DNA of 32,381 nucleotides from an uncultured Eubacteriales bacterium (GTDB lineage: Bacteria; Bacillota; Clostridia; Oscillospirales; Oscillospiraceae). Below the pieces are notes generated by a model. It ran no database searches. It had not been told where the DNA came from and saw nothing but the letters and a program-made list of their open reading frames with translations. Position 1 is the first letter of the stretch; each line of letters begins with the position of its first letter. Positions 7,436 to 15,644 of the stretch are shown here, one piece after another. The translations under genes were made by a program, and so were the position numbers. The stretch covers positions 1 through 32,381 of the forward strand of contig OMZQ01000020.1 in NCBI GenBank assembly GCA_900315595.1, written 5' to 3'.

Positions 7436-8179
7436 TCAGCAATGCGCACGCATCTCCGCCACGAAGCCGCCGTCGATCACGTCGTAGCGGTCCTCGGGGG
7501 GATAGAGCGCGCCGCCGTAGAAGATGTCGCGGTTGTTGGCGGTGGAGGGATCAACGCGCTGGGTGAAGCGTGCAACGTGGATCTGGTCGCAGCCCGTGTA
7601 TTCCAGAATGCGGTCGATATTCTTGCGGTTCACGCCGGCGCCGGGCAGGATCTGAATCCTTCCTCCGGCGAATTCCACCATCTCCCGGATCACGTCGATG
7701 CCGTAGTAGACGTCCGGCGCCTGACCGCTCGTCAGAACGCGGTCCACGCCAAGCTCGATCAGATCGGCGAGCATGGCCCGCCAGTCCGGGGCCACGTCAA
7801 TGGCCCGGTGGAAGACCTTCGTCCGGTTTCCGGCCAGCCGCACCAGCTCGCGGCAGCGTTCCTTGTCGAGCGTGCCGTCCTCGTGCAGGAAGCCGAAAAC
7901 CAGGCCGTCCGCCCCATTTGCCAGAAGCTGCTCGGCGTCCGCCATGGCCGTGGCGTATTCTGCCTGCGTGTAGCAGAAGCCGCCCTGGCGCGGGCGCACC
8001 ATCGTCATGATCGGAAGGTCGACCATCCGTTTTGCGACCAGCAGCTCTCCCACCGAGGGCGTCAGCCCTCCGTGAAAGAGGCAGGAGTTGAGCTCCACGC
8101 GATCCGCACCGCCGCGGGCAGCGGCCAGGACGTCCTCCACGCTCCCGCAGCAGACCTCCAGGGTGATGTTCTGTTTCAT
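7436..8179 (-). CDS. cutC: CutC family protein
   Basis: 247 residues, matching the length of CutC (248 in E. coli). Motifs: LEVCCGSVEDVLAAARGGADRVELNS at the N-terminus, then GGLTPS, a MVRPR segment, GADGLVFGFL, TFHRAID-like VFHRAIDVA, VLTSGQ and the PGAGVN motif near the C-terminus. The fold is a TIM barrel. CutC was once linked to copper homeostasis, but that role has been questioned and the true function is not settled. The start at 8179 is chosen because GGAGG lies 7 bases upstream and the ATG overlaps the preceding stop (ATGA); an open frame running further upstream is out-of-frame shadow of the previous gene. Confidence 0.93.
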   Translation of the reverse strand: MKQNITLEVCCGSVEDVLAAARGGADRVELNSCLFHGGLTPSVGELLVAKRMVDLPIMTMVRPRQGGFCYTQAEYATAMADAEQLLANGADGLVFGFLHEDGTLDKERCRELVRLAGNRTKVFHRAIDVAPDWRAMLADLIELGVDRVLTSGQAPDVYYGIDVIREMVEFAGGRIQILPGAGVNRKNIDRILEYTGCDQIHVARFTQRVDPSTANNRDIFYGGALYPPEDRYDVIDGGFVAEMRAHC

Positions 8180-10536
8180 CTCTGATCCTCCGTTTGGTGA
8201 AGCAGGTCCAGCAGCGTTCGCACCGCGCCGACCTGATAATTCGTGATGGCAAAGACGCCCCGTCCCGCCCGATCGACTGCGGCGGCAAAGGGCAGGCGCA
8301 GCTCGCCGGCATGCAGGGCTCTGCGCCAGGGCAGGAGGGCGGAATCCTCCGGAAGCGTCAGGACGCAGGCGTCTTGCCACGCCGCCAGGCTTGGCTGCAC
8401 CCGTGCCGGGTCCGCGCCGGGCAGAAGCAGGACGCGAACGGCGGCGTCCCGTTCGGACGCTTGCTGTAATTCGTTCAAAAAATGGACGCTCGGCTCCTCC
8501 GCAGGAGCAAGCAGGACGACGATCGCGTTTTTGCCGCGCAGCCCGGAAAGGAGGGGGCCGCCGGAGGTCTCAAGCTCAGGCAGTCGGACGGGGGAGAAGC
8601 CCTCCGGCAGCCGCCTGGGCGGGCAGAGGACCGGGACTGCCGCAGTTGCACCGGTCTGCACACGGATCGGTCGAAGCCGCCCGTCCACGGTACCGTCGGC
8701 CCGCCGGGTCAGCGCCGCCAGGCGGTAGCAGCCGGCGGGGAGGGTCAGACTGTGCGTGCCGGTGAGCCGAAGCCCGTCCAGATCGAGCGGGACGAACAGA
8801 CCGTTTTCCAGCCGCTCCAGACCGAAGTCCACGCCGCCGGTCAGCGGCGTGCAGCCGGGGTTTTCCAGGCGCAGGGTCCCGGTCACGGCGGTTTCAGGCG
8901 TCAGAGCCCTCCAAGCGCCGTCCCAGATCTCCTTGATCCCGGTCGCCGGGTTCAACCGTGCGGCAAAGCCGAGGGCTCTGGCGCAGGCAACGAAGAGAAC
9001 GTCCAGCGTTGCCGCCGAACAGCGCCCCGACCGCATGACACCCCGCAGATCCGGGACGCAGAGATCCCGACCGGGCAGGACGGCGATCCGTTCGCGGAGG
9101 CGATCCCAGAGGCTTGCCGCGCAGTCTGGCGGGTCCGCGCGGAACCAGCTCCAAAGGGCCTGACGGACCGGAAGCAGCTTTTCGTTGGCGACTCGCGGAG
9201 CCAGCACCCCGTGCTGCCAGATCTCCTCCGGCCAGCGCGACCGGAAGGGGAGGGCGACGCACAGATAATCGACCAGCGTCGCGGCGGTCACGTCTGCGAA
9301 ATCCTTATCCCAGAGCGTGTCCAGCAGGGCTGCCTTATCGGCCCCGGAGAAACGGGTATCGGCCAGAAAGGCCCGAAGCTCCATGGAGTTGCCGCAGGCG
9401 CGGGCCAGGCAGTCCGGTTCCCGGAAAAACGCCGCCCGCTTTGCCGCCCGGGCTGCCGCGCAGGCGCGAAGCCTTGCCTCATGCGTCAGCCGGACCTCCG
9501 GCGAGGCCGGAGCGGGCTGGATCTTGGTTTCCAGCGGGGGTCGCTGACAGAAGTCCTCCGCCGGGATCTCCGCAGAGGCCTCCGACCAGTCGAAGGCCAG
9601 CACGGCGTCCTCCCTGAGCTCCACGGTCCGGGCAAGGAAACGAACGCCGTCGGTCAGATGGACGCGCAGACTGCCCAGACCGAGGGTCAGACGGACCAGG
9701 CCGTCCGCGTCGGTCTGCGCCGTGTGGATGGGCCGGAGCGCGCCGAGATTCGCCAGCTCAAAGCGGACGGTCAGACCCGGCAGGGGTGCGCCGTTCGCCG
9801 CTGCAAGCACCGTCAGACGGGCGGTTTTTGCGTAGGCGGCGGTCCGGTTGACGACGAACGCGCCGAACTGCTCCCCGCAGACCTCGTCGTCCGCCGGCGC
9901 CTGGCCCCAGACCTTCGTGTGGACCAGCATGGCCCGGGAAGCAGCAGCGGTGAACCAGCCGGAGTCCAGCTCCGGCTCCGGCTCGCATGCGCCGAGGTAG
10001 CGCCAGCTCCCATCCACCCAGGCCTCGACCCAGGCGTGGTTGTCGTCGCAGTGCGACCACCAAGGAACGTAGACCTGCCGGGCGGGGATACAGCAGGCGC
10101 GCAGGGCGCTCACCAGCAGGACGGATTCCTCCCCGCACCGCCCCCACGTGCGCCGGAGCGTGTCCAGCGGGGCGTTCGTCCGGTCGTCGGTGGCCGCATA
10201 TTCCACGGATTCGGCGCACCAGAGGTTGACCGCCTGCACGGCGGCCTCCATGGACTGACCGGAAACCCGTTCCCGGAGCTGCGCCCAGAGCGGCTCGTGA
10301 TAGGCGGATGGAGATTCCGTATTGACCCGGGGGAACAGAACGTAAGCCCGGAAGACGTCCTCCGGAATGGAGGGGCCCCAGGGAACGATGGCGCGCACCG
10401 CACAGCAGTGCCGCACGATGCTTCGCAGCGCATCCACGGAGACCGACACGCGGTCGCATTCCGGCAGAGCGGCGCGAAGAAAGGATAAGTAGTCGTTCAT
10501 AGGCAGGATGCAATCGTCAACAGGCGACGCAGGCAT
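8176..10536 (-). CDS. Transglutaminase-like multidomain protein
   Basis: About 786 residues, no signal peptide or membrane segment. The N-terminal transglutaminase core shows the catalytic Cys in GRCGEES (about 134), the His in DNHAWVE (about 167) and a YLGACEPEP strand where the third residue would lie. A beta-sandwich of CnaB/carboxypeptidase-regulatory type follows (about 235-315). A second, degraded transglutaminase-like unit (about 495-545, SGRCSAATLDVLF then IKEIWDGAW) keeps a Cys but has no HAW histidine. The C-terminal 120 residues look like a thioredoxin-fold domain without CxxC. The function is unknown; peptide cleavage or deamidation is possible. Start: the ATG at 10536 directly follows the plsC stop; the ATG at 10500 gives a more family-like N-terminus, and neither has a good SD. 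It overlaps cutC by 4 bases. Confidence 0.8.
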   Translation of the reverse strand: MPASPVDDCILPMNDYLSFLRAALPECDRVSVSVDALRSIVRHCCAVRAIVPWGPSIPEDVFRAYVLFPRVNTESPSAYHEPLWAQLRERVSGQSMEAAVQAVNLWCAESVEYAATDDRTNAPLDTLRRTWGRCGEESVLLVSALRACCIPARQVYVPWWSHCDDNHAWVEAWVDGSWRYLGACEPEPELDSGWFTAAASRAMLVHTKVWGQAPADDEVCGEQFGAFVVNRTAAYAKTARLTVLAAANGAPLPGLTVRFELANLGALRPIHTAQTDADGLVRLTLGLGSLRVHLTDGVRFLARTVELREDAVLAFDWSEASAEIPAEDFCQRPPLETKIQPAPASPEVRLTHEARLRACAAARAAKRAAFFREPDCLARACGNSMELRAFLADTRFSGADKAALLDTLWDKDFADVTAATLVDYLCVALPFRSRWPEEIWQHGVLAPRVANEKLLPVRQALWSWFRADPPDCAASLWDRLRERIAVLPGRDLCVPDLRGVMRSGRCSAATLDVLFVACARALGFAARLNPATGIKEIWDGAWRALTPETAVTGTLRLENPGCTPLTGGVDFGLERLENGLFVPLDLDGLRLTGTHSLTLPAGCYRLAALTRRADGTVDGRLRPIRVQTGATAAVPVLCPPRRLPEGFSPVRLPELETSGGPLLSGLRGKNAIVVLLAPAEEPSVHFLNELQQASERDAAVRVLLLPGADPARVQPSLAAWQDACVLTLPEDSALLPWRRALHAGELRLPFAAAVDRAGRGVFAITNYQVGAVRTLLDLLHQTEDQR

Positions 10537-11211
10537 TCAGCGCTTGGAGGTTTGCTGATTTCCAAGCGCACGGATCTTGTCCATCAGCTCCGCGGTCAGG
10601 CGGTCGAGCTCGTCGCTGTCGGGGCGGCGGCAGGAACAGGCAGGGCGGTAGGGCTCGCCCATGATGACCTTGATCGGCTGGAAGGGCTTTCGATCCGGCG
10701 TGATAAAGACCGGAATGACGGGCACGTCGGCCCGCTGGGCAAGCAGGATCGCGCCGTTCTTCGGCGTCACGACCTTCCCGTGCTTGACGCGGGTGCCCTC
10801 CGGGAAGATCAGCAGCTTCTCGTCCTTGCGCAGAACGGACAGCGACTTCTTGACCGAAGCGATATCCACTGCGTCGCGGTTGACCGGGAAGGCCCGGAAG
10901 GCCATCAGGAATTTGGCGAAAAAGCGGTTTTTCTCAAACAGGACGTTCTTTGCCATCGTCCAGGGCGGAACGCGGGTTTTCAGTCCCATGTCCACCCAGA
11001 GGGGATCAGCGAAGCCGCTGTGGTTGCCGCAGAGGATGCAGGCTCCCTCCGGCAGACGGTCGAAGCCCCGGAAGGTCGGCCAGTGGTAGAAGCGCATGAA
11101 GACCAGAAGGACGAAGCGGATGATCGGATAGAACACCTTCACCGCGATTCCGCGGCCCGGTTCCGGCTTGCTCCGGGCGCCTTCGGTCTTTTGCTCCGTC
11201 ACGGCGCTCAT
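10537..11211 (-). CDS. plsC: 1-acyl-sn-glycerol-3-phosphate acyltransferase (PlsC)
   Basis: 224 residues. A membrane-associated segment (IIRFVLLVFMRFY, about 30-42) precedes the acyltransferase motif I NHSGFAD (H64, D69) and motif III FPEGTR (136-141). It transfers an acyl chain to lysophosphatidic acid to form phosphatidic acid, the central phospholipid precursor, at the inner face of the membrane. Its ATG overlaps the cmk stop (ATGA), indicating translational coupling; cmk-plsC is a recurrent pair in Firmicutes. Confidence 0.95.
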   Translation of the reverse strand: MSAVTEQKTEGARSKPEPGRGIAVKVFYPIIRFVLLVFMRFYHWPTFRGFDRLPEGACILCGNHSGFADPLWVDMGLKTRVPPWTMAKNVLFEKNRFFAKFLMAFRAFPVNRDAVDIASVKKSLSVLRKDEKLLIFPEGTRVKHGKVVTPKNGAILLAQRADVPVIPVFITPDRKPFQPIKVIMGEPYRPACSCRRPDSDELDRLTAELMDKIRALGNQQTSKR

Positions 11212-11888
11212 TTTCCCGCCTTCTTCCGGATGATGGCCTTGAGCTCTGCGACCACCTGATCGATGCTCATCTGGGAGCTGTCCACGACCTCGGCGTCGTC
11301 GGCGCAGCGCAGGGGCGCGATGGGCCGGTTCATATCCTGCTCGTCGCGCTTGACGATATCGGTGTAGATATCCTCATACTTCACGTCCTGCCCCTTGGCG
11401 ACCAGCTCCTTGAAGCGGCGCTCGGCGCGCACGCCCACGGAGGCGGTCAGAAAGATCTTGACCGTTGCATTCGGCAGAACGACGGTCCCGATGTCGCGCC
11501 CGTCCATCAGAACGTTGTTCGTCCGGGCCAGATTCCGCTGCATATCCAGCAGATAGTCGCGGACGCAGCTCTGAGTGGCCACGCCGGAGGCCATCGCAGA
11601 CATCTCCGGGGTGCGGATGGCGTCGGTCACGTCGGCTCCGTTCAGGATCATGTGCTGCAGGCCGTCCTCGCCGTAGCGAACGTCGATGTTCACGTCGTCC
11701 AGGCAGCGGCGGATGCCGTCTGTGTCCTTCGGGCCGATGCCCATCAGGCTCATGTGGTAGCCCACGGTGCGGTAGATCGCGCCGGTGTCCACGTAGAGAT
11801 AGCCCAGCTCGGCGGCGACCCGTCGGGCGATCGTGCTCTTGCCTGCGCCGGCAGGCCCGTCAATGGCGACGGAAACGAAATCAGACAT
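11208..11888 (-). CDS. cmk: Cytidylate kinase
   Basis: 226 residues, full length. The P-loop is GPAGAGKST (11-19), followed by the DTGAIYR motif that binds the CMP base and sugar, and MDGRDIGTVVLPNA in the substrate-binding region. It phosphorylates CMP and dCMP with ATP, feeding RNA, DNA and phospholipid synthesis. RBS GGAGGT lies 7 bases before the ATG. It lies 20 bases after the flavoprotein gene and overlaps plsC by 4 bases. Confidence 0.97.
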   Translation of the reverse strand: MSDFVSVAIDGPAGAGKSTIARRVAAELGYLYVDTGAIYRTVGYHMSLMGIGPKDTDGIRRCLDDVNIDVRYGEDGLQHMILNGADVTDAIRTPEMSAMASGVATQSCVRDYLLDMQRNLARTNNVLMDGRDIGTVVLPNATVKIFLTASVGVRAERRFKELVAKGQDVKYEDIYTDIVKRDEQDMNRPIAPLRCADDAEVVDSSQMSIDQVVAELKAIIRKKAGK

Positions 11889-11908
11889 AGTAAGTACCTC
11901 CGTTGGTG

Positions 11909-13141
11909 TTATGTGTTCCTGGCAGCGGCGGAAATGCCGGCGGCATAGCCGGTCGCCCAGGCAATTTGCAGATTGAAGCCCCCGGTGTAGGCGTCCACGT
12001 CGATGATCTCCCCGGCGAAGTAGAGACCGGGGATCAGCCGGGAGGCCATCGTCTTCGGGTCGATCTCCTTCGTGCTGACGCCGCCGGAGGTGACGATGGC
12101 CTCCTCCACGGGCCGCAGACCGGAGATCGCAATGCGGAAATCCTTTGTCAGCTCCAGCAGGGCCCGCCGCTGGACCTTGGTCACGGCGTTGACGCGGGTC
12201 TCGCCCGGAATGCCGGAGCGCTCCACGATCACCGGGATCATGGCCCTGGGGTAGAGACCCGAAAGGGCGTTTTCAAAGGTCCGGTTGCGGTTGTCGGCAA
12301 AGTCCCGAAGAATGCGGGCGTCGAGCTTCTCCTCGTCCAGCGCGGGCTTGAGATCAATGCTCACGGCGTACCGCTTTCCCTGCTCCATGTGGGCCGAGGC
12401 CGAGAGAATGACCGGCCCGGACAGACCGAAGTGCGTGAACAGCAGCTCGCCGAGCTCGTCGTACACGGTTTTTCCGCCTGCGTCCAGCAGGCGCATCCGC
12501 ACGTTGCGCAGGCTCAGACCCTGCATCCGGGCGCACCAGCCGCCGTCCTCCGTCATCGGAACCAGAGAGCCGACGGGCGGAACGATGGTGTGTCCCAGCG
12601 CCGCAGCCATGCGGTAGCCGTCGCCGGTGGAGCCGGTCGCAGGATAGGATTTGCCGCCCGTGGCCAGAATGACCGCCGGGGCGAAATAGTCTCCGCGCTC
12701 GGTGCGGACGCCGACGATCCTGCCTTCCTCGGTCAGAAGCTGCTTCGCCCGCGCGCGGACGACCTCCGCTCCGGCATAGCCCAGGGCGGTCTTGAGGGCG
12801 TCCACCACCGAGGCGGACTTGTCGCTGAGCGGGAAGACGCGGTTGCCGCGCTCCACCTTGACCGCGCAGCCGTGGCTCTCAAAGAAGGTCTCGGCGTCCT
12901 CGGGCGTGAAGCCGGAGAGGGCCGAGTAGAGGAAGCGCCCGTTGCGCGGGACGTTTTTCAGCACGTCCTGCCAGGGGCAGTGGTTGGTCAGATTGCACCG
13001 GCCCTTGCCGGTGATGTAGAGTTTTTTGCCCAGGCGGTCGTTTGGCTCCAGCAGCAGGACCTTTGCCCCTGCGTAACCGGCCTGGATCGCGGCAAACATA
13101 CCGGCGGCCCCGCCGCCGACGACAATCACGGCAATTCCCAT
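11909..13141 (-). CDS. HI0933/BaiN-type FAD-dependent oxidoreductase
   Basis: 410 residues. The Rossmann dinucleotide motif VVGGGAAGMFAAIQA lies at the N-terminus. GKKLYITGKGRCNLTN is the hallmark of this family, and ILATGGKSYPATGSTGDGY and the C-terminal FAGEIIDVDAYTGGFNLQ that completes the FAD site are present. Relatives include HI0933, YhiN and BaiN; the physiological substrate is mostly unknown. The start at 13141 is preferred over 13192 because AAGGAG sits 8 bases upstream and the FAD motif then begins at the expected place. It overlaps the preceding DUF3592 gene by 16 bases. Confidence 0.92.
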   Translation of the reverse strand: MGIAVIVVGGGAAGMFAAIQAGYAGAKVLLLEPNDRLGKKLYITGKGRCNLTNHCPWQDVLKNVPRNGRFLYSALSGFTPEDAETFFESHGCAVKVERGNRVFPLSDKSASVVDALKTALGYAGAEVVRARAKQLLTEEGRIVGVRTERGDYFAPAVILATGGKSYPATGSTGDGYRMAAALGHTIVPPVGSLVPMTEDGGWCARMQGLSLRNVRMRLLDAGGKTVYDELGELLFTHFGLSGPVILSASAHMEQGKRYAVSIDLKPALDEEKLDARILRDFADNRNRTFENALSGLYPRAMIPVIVERSGIPGETRVNAVTKVQRRALLELTKDFRIAISGLRPVEEAIVTSGGVSTKEIDPKTMASRLIPGLYFAGEIIDVDAYTGGFNLQIAWATGYAAGISAAARNT

Positions 13142-13578
13142 GGTACCTGCTCCTTCTTCGGCTTCCGATGGTAGGTCCGGAGGCCGTTCCATCCGACGAG
13201 TGAGAAGACAAGTCCGAAGAAGGCGAACATCACGGAGACAAAATAGGCCATGAAGCCCGTCCGGTAGGGGTGATCCGGCGCGTTTTTGTCATAGGCCACG
13301 GTAATCGTATCGCCGATCCGGTCGCTGCTGCTGTATTCGGAGAAGCGGTATCTGTAGCCCTTGCCGTTCACCCTGTACGACACCGAAGTGCTTGTGCTGT
13401 ATTCATCGTGGTCGATGATGATCGCTCTGGTTCGTTCCATGCCCTTTAGCCGGTTGGTTTTCAGAACCAGAAAGACCAGCGCTGCAAACAAAAACAGTGC
13501 GCCTAAGACGACAAGCACCAGCATGATCGACTTTCCCGCTTTGCTCGCGGGATCTATGTTTCGTCTGTAGATAAACAT
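13126..13578 (-). CDS. DUF3592 membrane protein
   Basis: 150 residues. A hydrophobic helix (about 18-40) is followed by a beta-rich domain (TRAIIIDHDEYSTSTSVSYR, then GDTITVAYDKNAPDHPY) and a second helix (about 110-130). The pattern of a small beta domain between two helices, with a VxYDPxxP-like segment, fits DUF3592. The function is unknown. RBS AAGGAGG lies 9 bases before the ATG. It sits between rluB and the flavoprotein gene, whose start it overlaps, so it is part of the operon. Confidence 0.75.
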   Translation of the reverse strand: MFIYRRNIDPASKAGKSIMLVLVVLGALFLFAALVFLVLKTNRLKGMERTRAIIIDHDEYSTSTSVSYRVNGKGYRYRFSEYSSSDRIGDTITVAYDKNAPDHPYRTGFMAYFVSVMFAFFGLVFSLVGWNGLRTYHRKPKKEQVPWELP

Positions 13579-13610
13579 TCTTTTGCCCTCCTTCCGTAAA
13601 TCAAACGGAA

Positions 13611-14321
13611 TTACTCCGTTTCATAAAGCGCGGTAAGCTCCGCGGCGGTCAGGTCCCGCCACTGGCCGGGCTTGAGGTCGCCGAGGGAGATCGGACCCTC
13701 CCGAACCCGCTTGAGGCGGGTCACGGTCAGAGCCGCCGCCTCGCACATCCGCCGGATCTGGCGGTTGCGGCCCTCGTGGATCGTGATTTCAAGCTGAGCC
13801 GTCCGGTCTCTCTGCCAGAGCAGACGGACCTTCGGGGGCCGGATTTTGCGGCCGTCCAGGACGATCGGGCGGCGGAGCAGGGCGGGAGCACCTTCTGAAA
13901 AGCCGGAGACCCAGACCAGATAGACCTTTTCGATCTCCCCGGCGGGGTGCGTCAGTCGGTTGGCAAGGGCTCCGTCGTTCGTCATCAAAAGCAGTCCCTC
14001 GGAAAACTGATCCAGCCGTCCGACGGGATAGAGGCGCGGAAGGTCTGCGGGCAGGAGGGAGACCACCGTGGGCCGACCCTTCTCGTCGGAGAGCGTCGTC
14101 ACGACGCCGCGCGGCTTATAGAGCAGAATGGTCGTCGTCTGCGCCGGAGGCTGGGGCAGGGGTCGTCCGTCCACGAGGATTTCATCCTTTGCCGGATCGG
14201 CGGTCTGCCCAAGCGCGGCAACCGCGCCGTTGACGGTCACCCGCCCGGCGGCGATCCATTCCTCCGCCGTCCGCCGGGCGCAGAGCCCGGCGGCGGAGAT
14301 CAGCTTTTGCAGACGTTCCAT
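13611..14321 (-). CDS. rluB: RluB/RsuA-family rRNA pseudouridine synthase
   Basis: 236 residues. An N-terminal S4 RNA-binding domain (1 to about 60, MERLQKLISAAGLCARRTAE) is followed by the synthase domain with GRLDQFSEGLLLMTNDG, where D104 is the catalytic aspartate. The C-terminus carries the HEGRNRQIRRMCE motif. It makes pseudouridine in rRNA, 23S position 2605-equivalent for RluB. The start at 14321 is preferred to 14336 because GGAGG lies 5 bases upstream; the 14336 ATG overlaps the dacF stop by one base and lacks an SD. Its neighbours scpB and cmk are the usual ones in Firmicutes. Confidence 0.94.
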   Translation of the reverse strand: MERLQKLISAAGLCARRTAEEWIAAGRVTVNGAVAALGQTADPAKDEILVDGRPLPQPPAQTTTILLYKPRGVVTTLSDEKGRPTVVSLLPADLPRLYPVGRLDQFSEGLLLMTNDGALANRLTHPAGEIEKVYLVWVSGFSEGAPALLRRPIVLDGRKIRPPKVRLLWQRDRTAQLEITIHEGRNRQIRRMCEAAALTVTRLKRVREGPISLGDLKPGQWRDLTAAELTALYETE

Positions 14322-14335
14322 GCTTCCTCCTGACA

Positions 14336-15127
14336 TCAAGCGTCCGTGCGGAAAAACCGTTCGTACAGCCTTTCGTGGTCGCGCCAGTCGTCGGGGTCGT
14401 CGATGGTCACGATGATGATCGTTCTGCCCCCGCGTTCGGCGGCGCTGACTAAAATCCGCCCCGCTGCCTGGGTATATCCGGTTTTCACGCCGATACAGCC
14501 CTCCACGCGCCAGAGCAGCTTGTTGTGGTTGGTCAGCGCGCGGCCCCCGCCGATCACAGCGGTTTTGGCCGATACGGCGGCCCGGAAATTCGGGTCGCAC
14601 AGGGCGAAGGCGGTCAGCCGGGCAAGATCCCGTGCCGTGCTGTAGTTTCCCTCGTCGTCCAGACCGTGCGGGTTGGCAAAGTGGGTGCTGCTCAGCCCGA
14701 GATCCTGAGCCGTTAGGTTCATCTCCTCCACGAAGGCCGCCTCGCTGCCGCAGGCAGCAATGGCAAGGGCGGTCGCGGCGTCGTTGCCGGAGTGCAGCAG
14801 CATCCCGCGCAGCAGGTCCTCGCCGGAGAGCCGTTCGCCGGCCTGCAGATAGATCGACGAACCCTCCACGCCAACGGCCTCGGCGGGGATTTCGTATTCC
14901 GCGTCCAGGTTGACGAGCTGGCAGGCCAGCCAGCCGGTCATGATCTTGGTCGTGGAGGCGATCAGGCTCCGTTCGTCGGCGTTTTTTTCATACAGGACCG
15001 CGCCGCTCCCGGCATCCATGACCAGACAGCGCCGTGCGGAGACGGCAGGCTGCTTCGCGCCATTCGCCGCGCCGCAGAGCAGGCAGACCGCAGCGGCCAG
15101 CGCTGCGATTCGTAAGCTTCGTTTCAT
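14336..15127 (-). CDS. D-alanyl-D-alanine carboxypeptidase (DacF-like, S11)
   Basis: 263 residues. A signal peptide (1 to about 24) is followed by a serine-peptidase S11 domain with all three penicillin-binding motifs: STTK (S58, K61), SGN (113-115) and KTG (215-217). It trims the terminal D-Ala of peptidoglycan stem peptides outside the membrane. It is shorter than PBP5 or DacF (about 390): the C-terminal beta-domain and amphipathic anchor are missing, so it is either held by an uncleaved signal sequence or released. The SD is GGTGAT, 5 bases before the ATG. It lies between ytfJ and rluB, as dacF-type genes often do in Clostridia. Confidence 0.94.
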   Translation of the reverse strand: MKRSLRIAALAAAVCLLCGAANGAKQPAVSARRCLVMDAGSGAVLYEKNADERSLIASTTKIMTGWLACQLVNLDAEYEIPAEAVGVEGSSIYLQAGERLSGEDLLRGMLLHSGNDAATALAIAACGSEAAFVEEMNLTAQDLGLSSTHFANPHGLDDEGNYSTARDLARLTAFALCDPNFRAAVSAKTAVIGGGRALTNHNKLLWRVEGCIGVKTGYTQAAGRILVSAAERGGRTIIIVTIDDPDDWRDHERLYERFFRTDA

Positions 15128-15218
15128 CCTTCATCACCGGGATTAGCGTTCCCGGCGGCGCGGCGCGTTAATCTGGCAGATTTTGAAAAATCAAGGATAC
15201 TCTGATTGCGTTGGAGGA

Positions 15219-15614
15219 TCAGACCTCCGGTTTTTCCTTGCGGCTGTCCAGGAAGTCCGCGACCTTGTCCATCAGATCCGGTGCCTGCTCCACGATCCGG
15301 TCCATGGTCGTGCTTGCGGGCTCGGCCACCGGGAGCATCCGGACAGAGCCGTCCTTGACGATCAGAAAGGCAACGGGGTCCACGCTGACGCCCGCGCCGA
15401 GACCGCCGCCGAAGGGGTCCTTTTTGGACGCGATGGAGTTCTTGGTGGCAAAGTCGGTGCCGCCGCCGCCCACGCCGATGTGGAGCTTCGTGATGGGGAT
15501 AACGGTCACGCCGTCGCCGACCTGGAGCGGCTGGCCGATGATGGAGTTCACGTCCACCATCCGCTGAATCTTTTCCAGAGAGGAGGTGAGCATTTCAGAG
15601 ATGTTGTTGTTCAT
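15219..15614 (-). CDS. ytfJ: GerW-family sporulation protein (YtfJ)
   Basis: 131 residues. It matches the Spore_YtfJ/GerW family: a short helical start (ISEMLTSSLEKIQ), then VNSIIGQPLQVGDGVTVIPITKLHIGVGGGG, a GGGLGAGVSVDPVAFLIV core and a C-terminal helix. In Bacillus YtfJ is a spore protein needed for L-alanine germination, though homologues also occur in non-spore-formers. The start at 15614 has AAAGGCGG 7 bases upstream; an ATG at 15632 lacks one. Its adjacency to a DUF2953 protein repeats the Bacillus ytfI-ytfJ pair. About 90 bases without a clear terminator separate it from the next gene. Confidence 0.92.
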   Translation of the reverse strand: MNNNISEMLTSSLEKIQRMVDVNSIIGQPLQVGDGVTVIPITKLHIGVGGGGTDFATKNSIASKKDPFGGGLGAGVSVDPVAFLIVKDGSVRMLPVAEPASTTMDRIVEQAPDLMDKVADFLDSRKEKPEV

Positions 15615-15644
15615 GGTTCTACCGCCTTTCATCGTTTCTTATGA

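Noticed and set aside
7436..8380. A longer, 314-residue form of CutC starting at 8380.
   Set aside because: The first 67 residues are Arg/Pro/Ala-rich shadow of the overlapping gene; the ATG at 8179 has a good SD and the family N-terminus.
6080..10488. Long plus-strand frames (701 and 668 residues) opposite the fucosidase, cutC and transglutaminase genes.
   Set aside because: They mirror the codon pattern of the real minus-strand genes, have no RBS or homology that I recognise, and end at arbitrary places.
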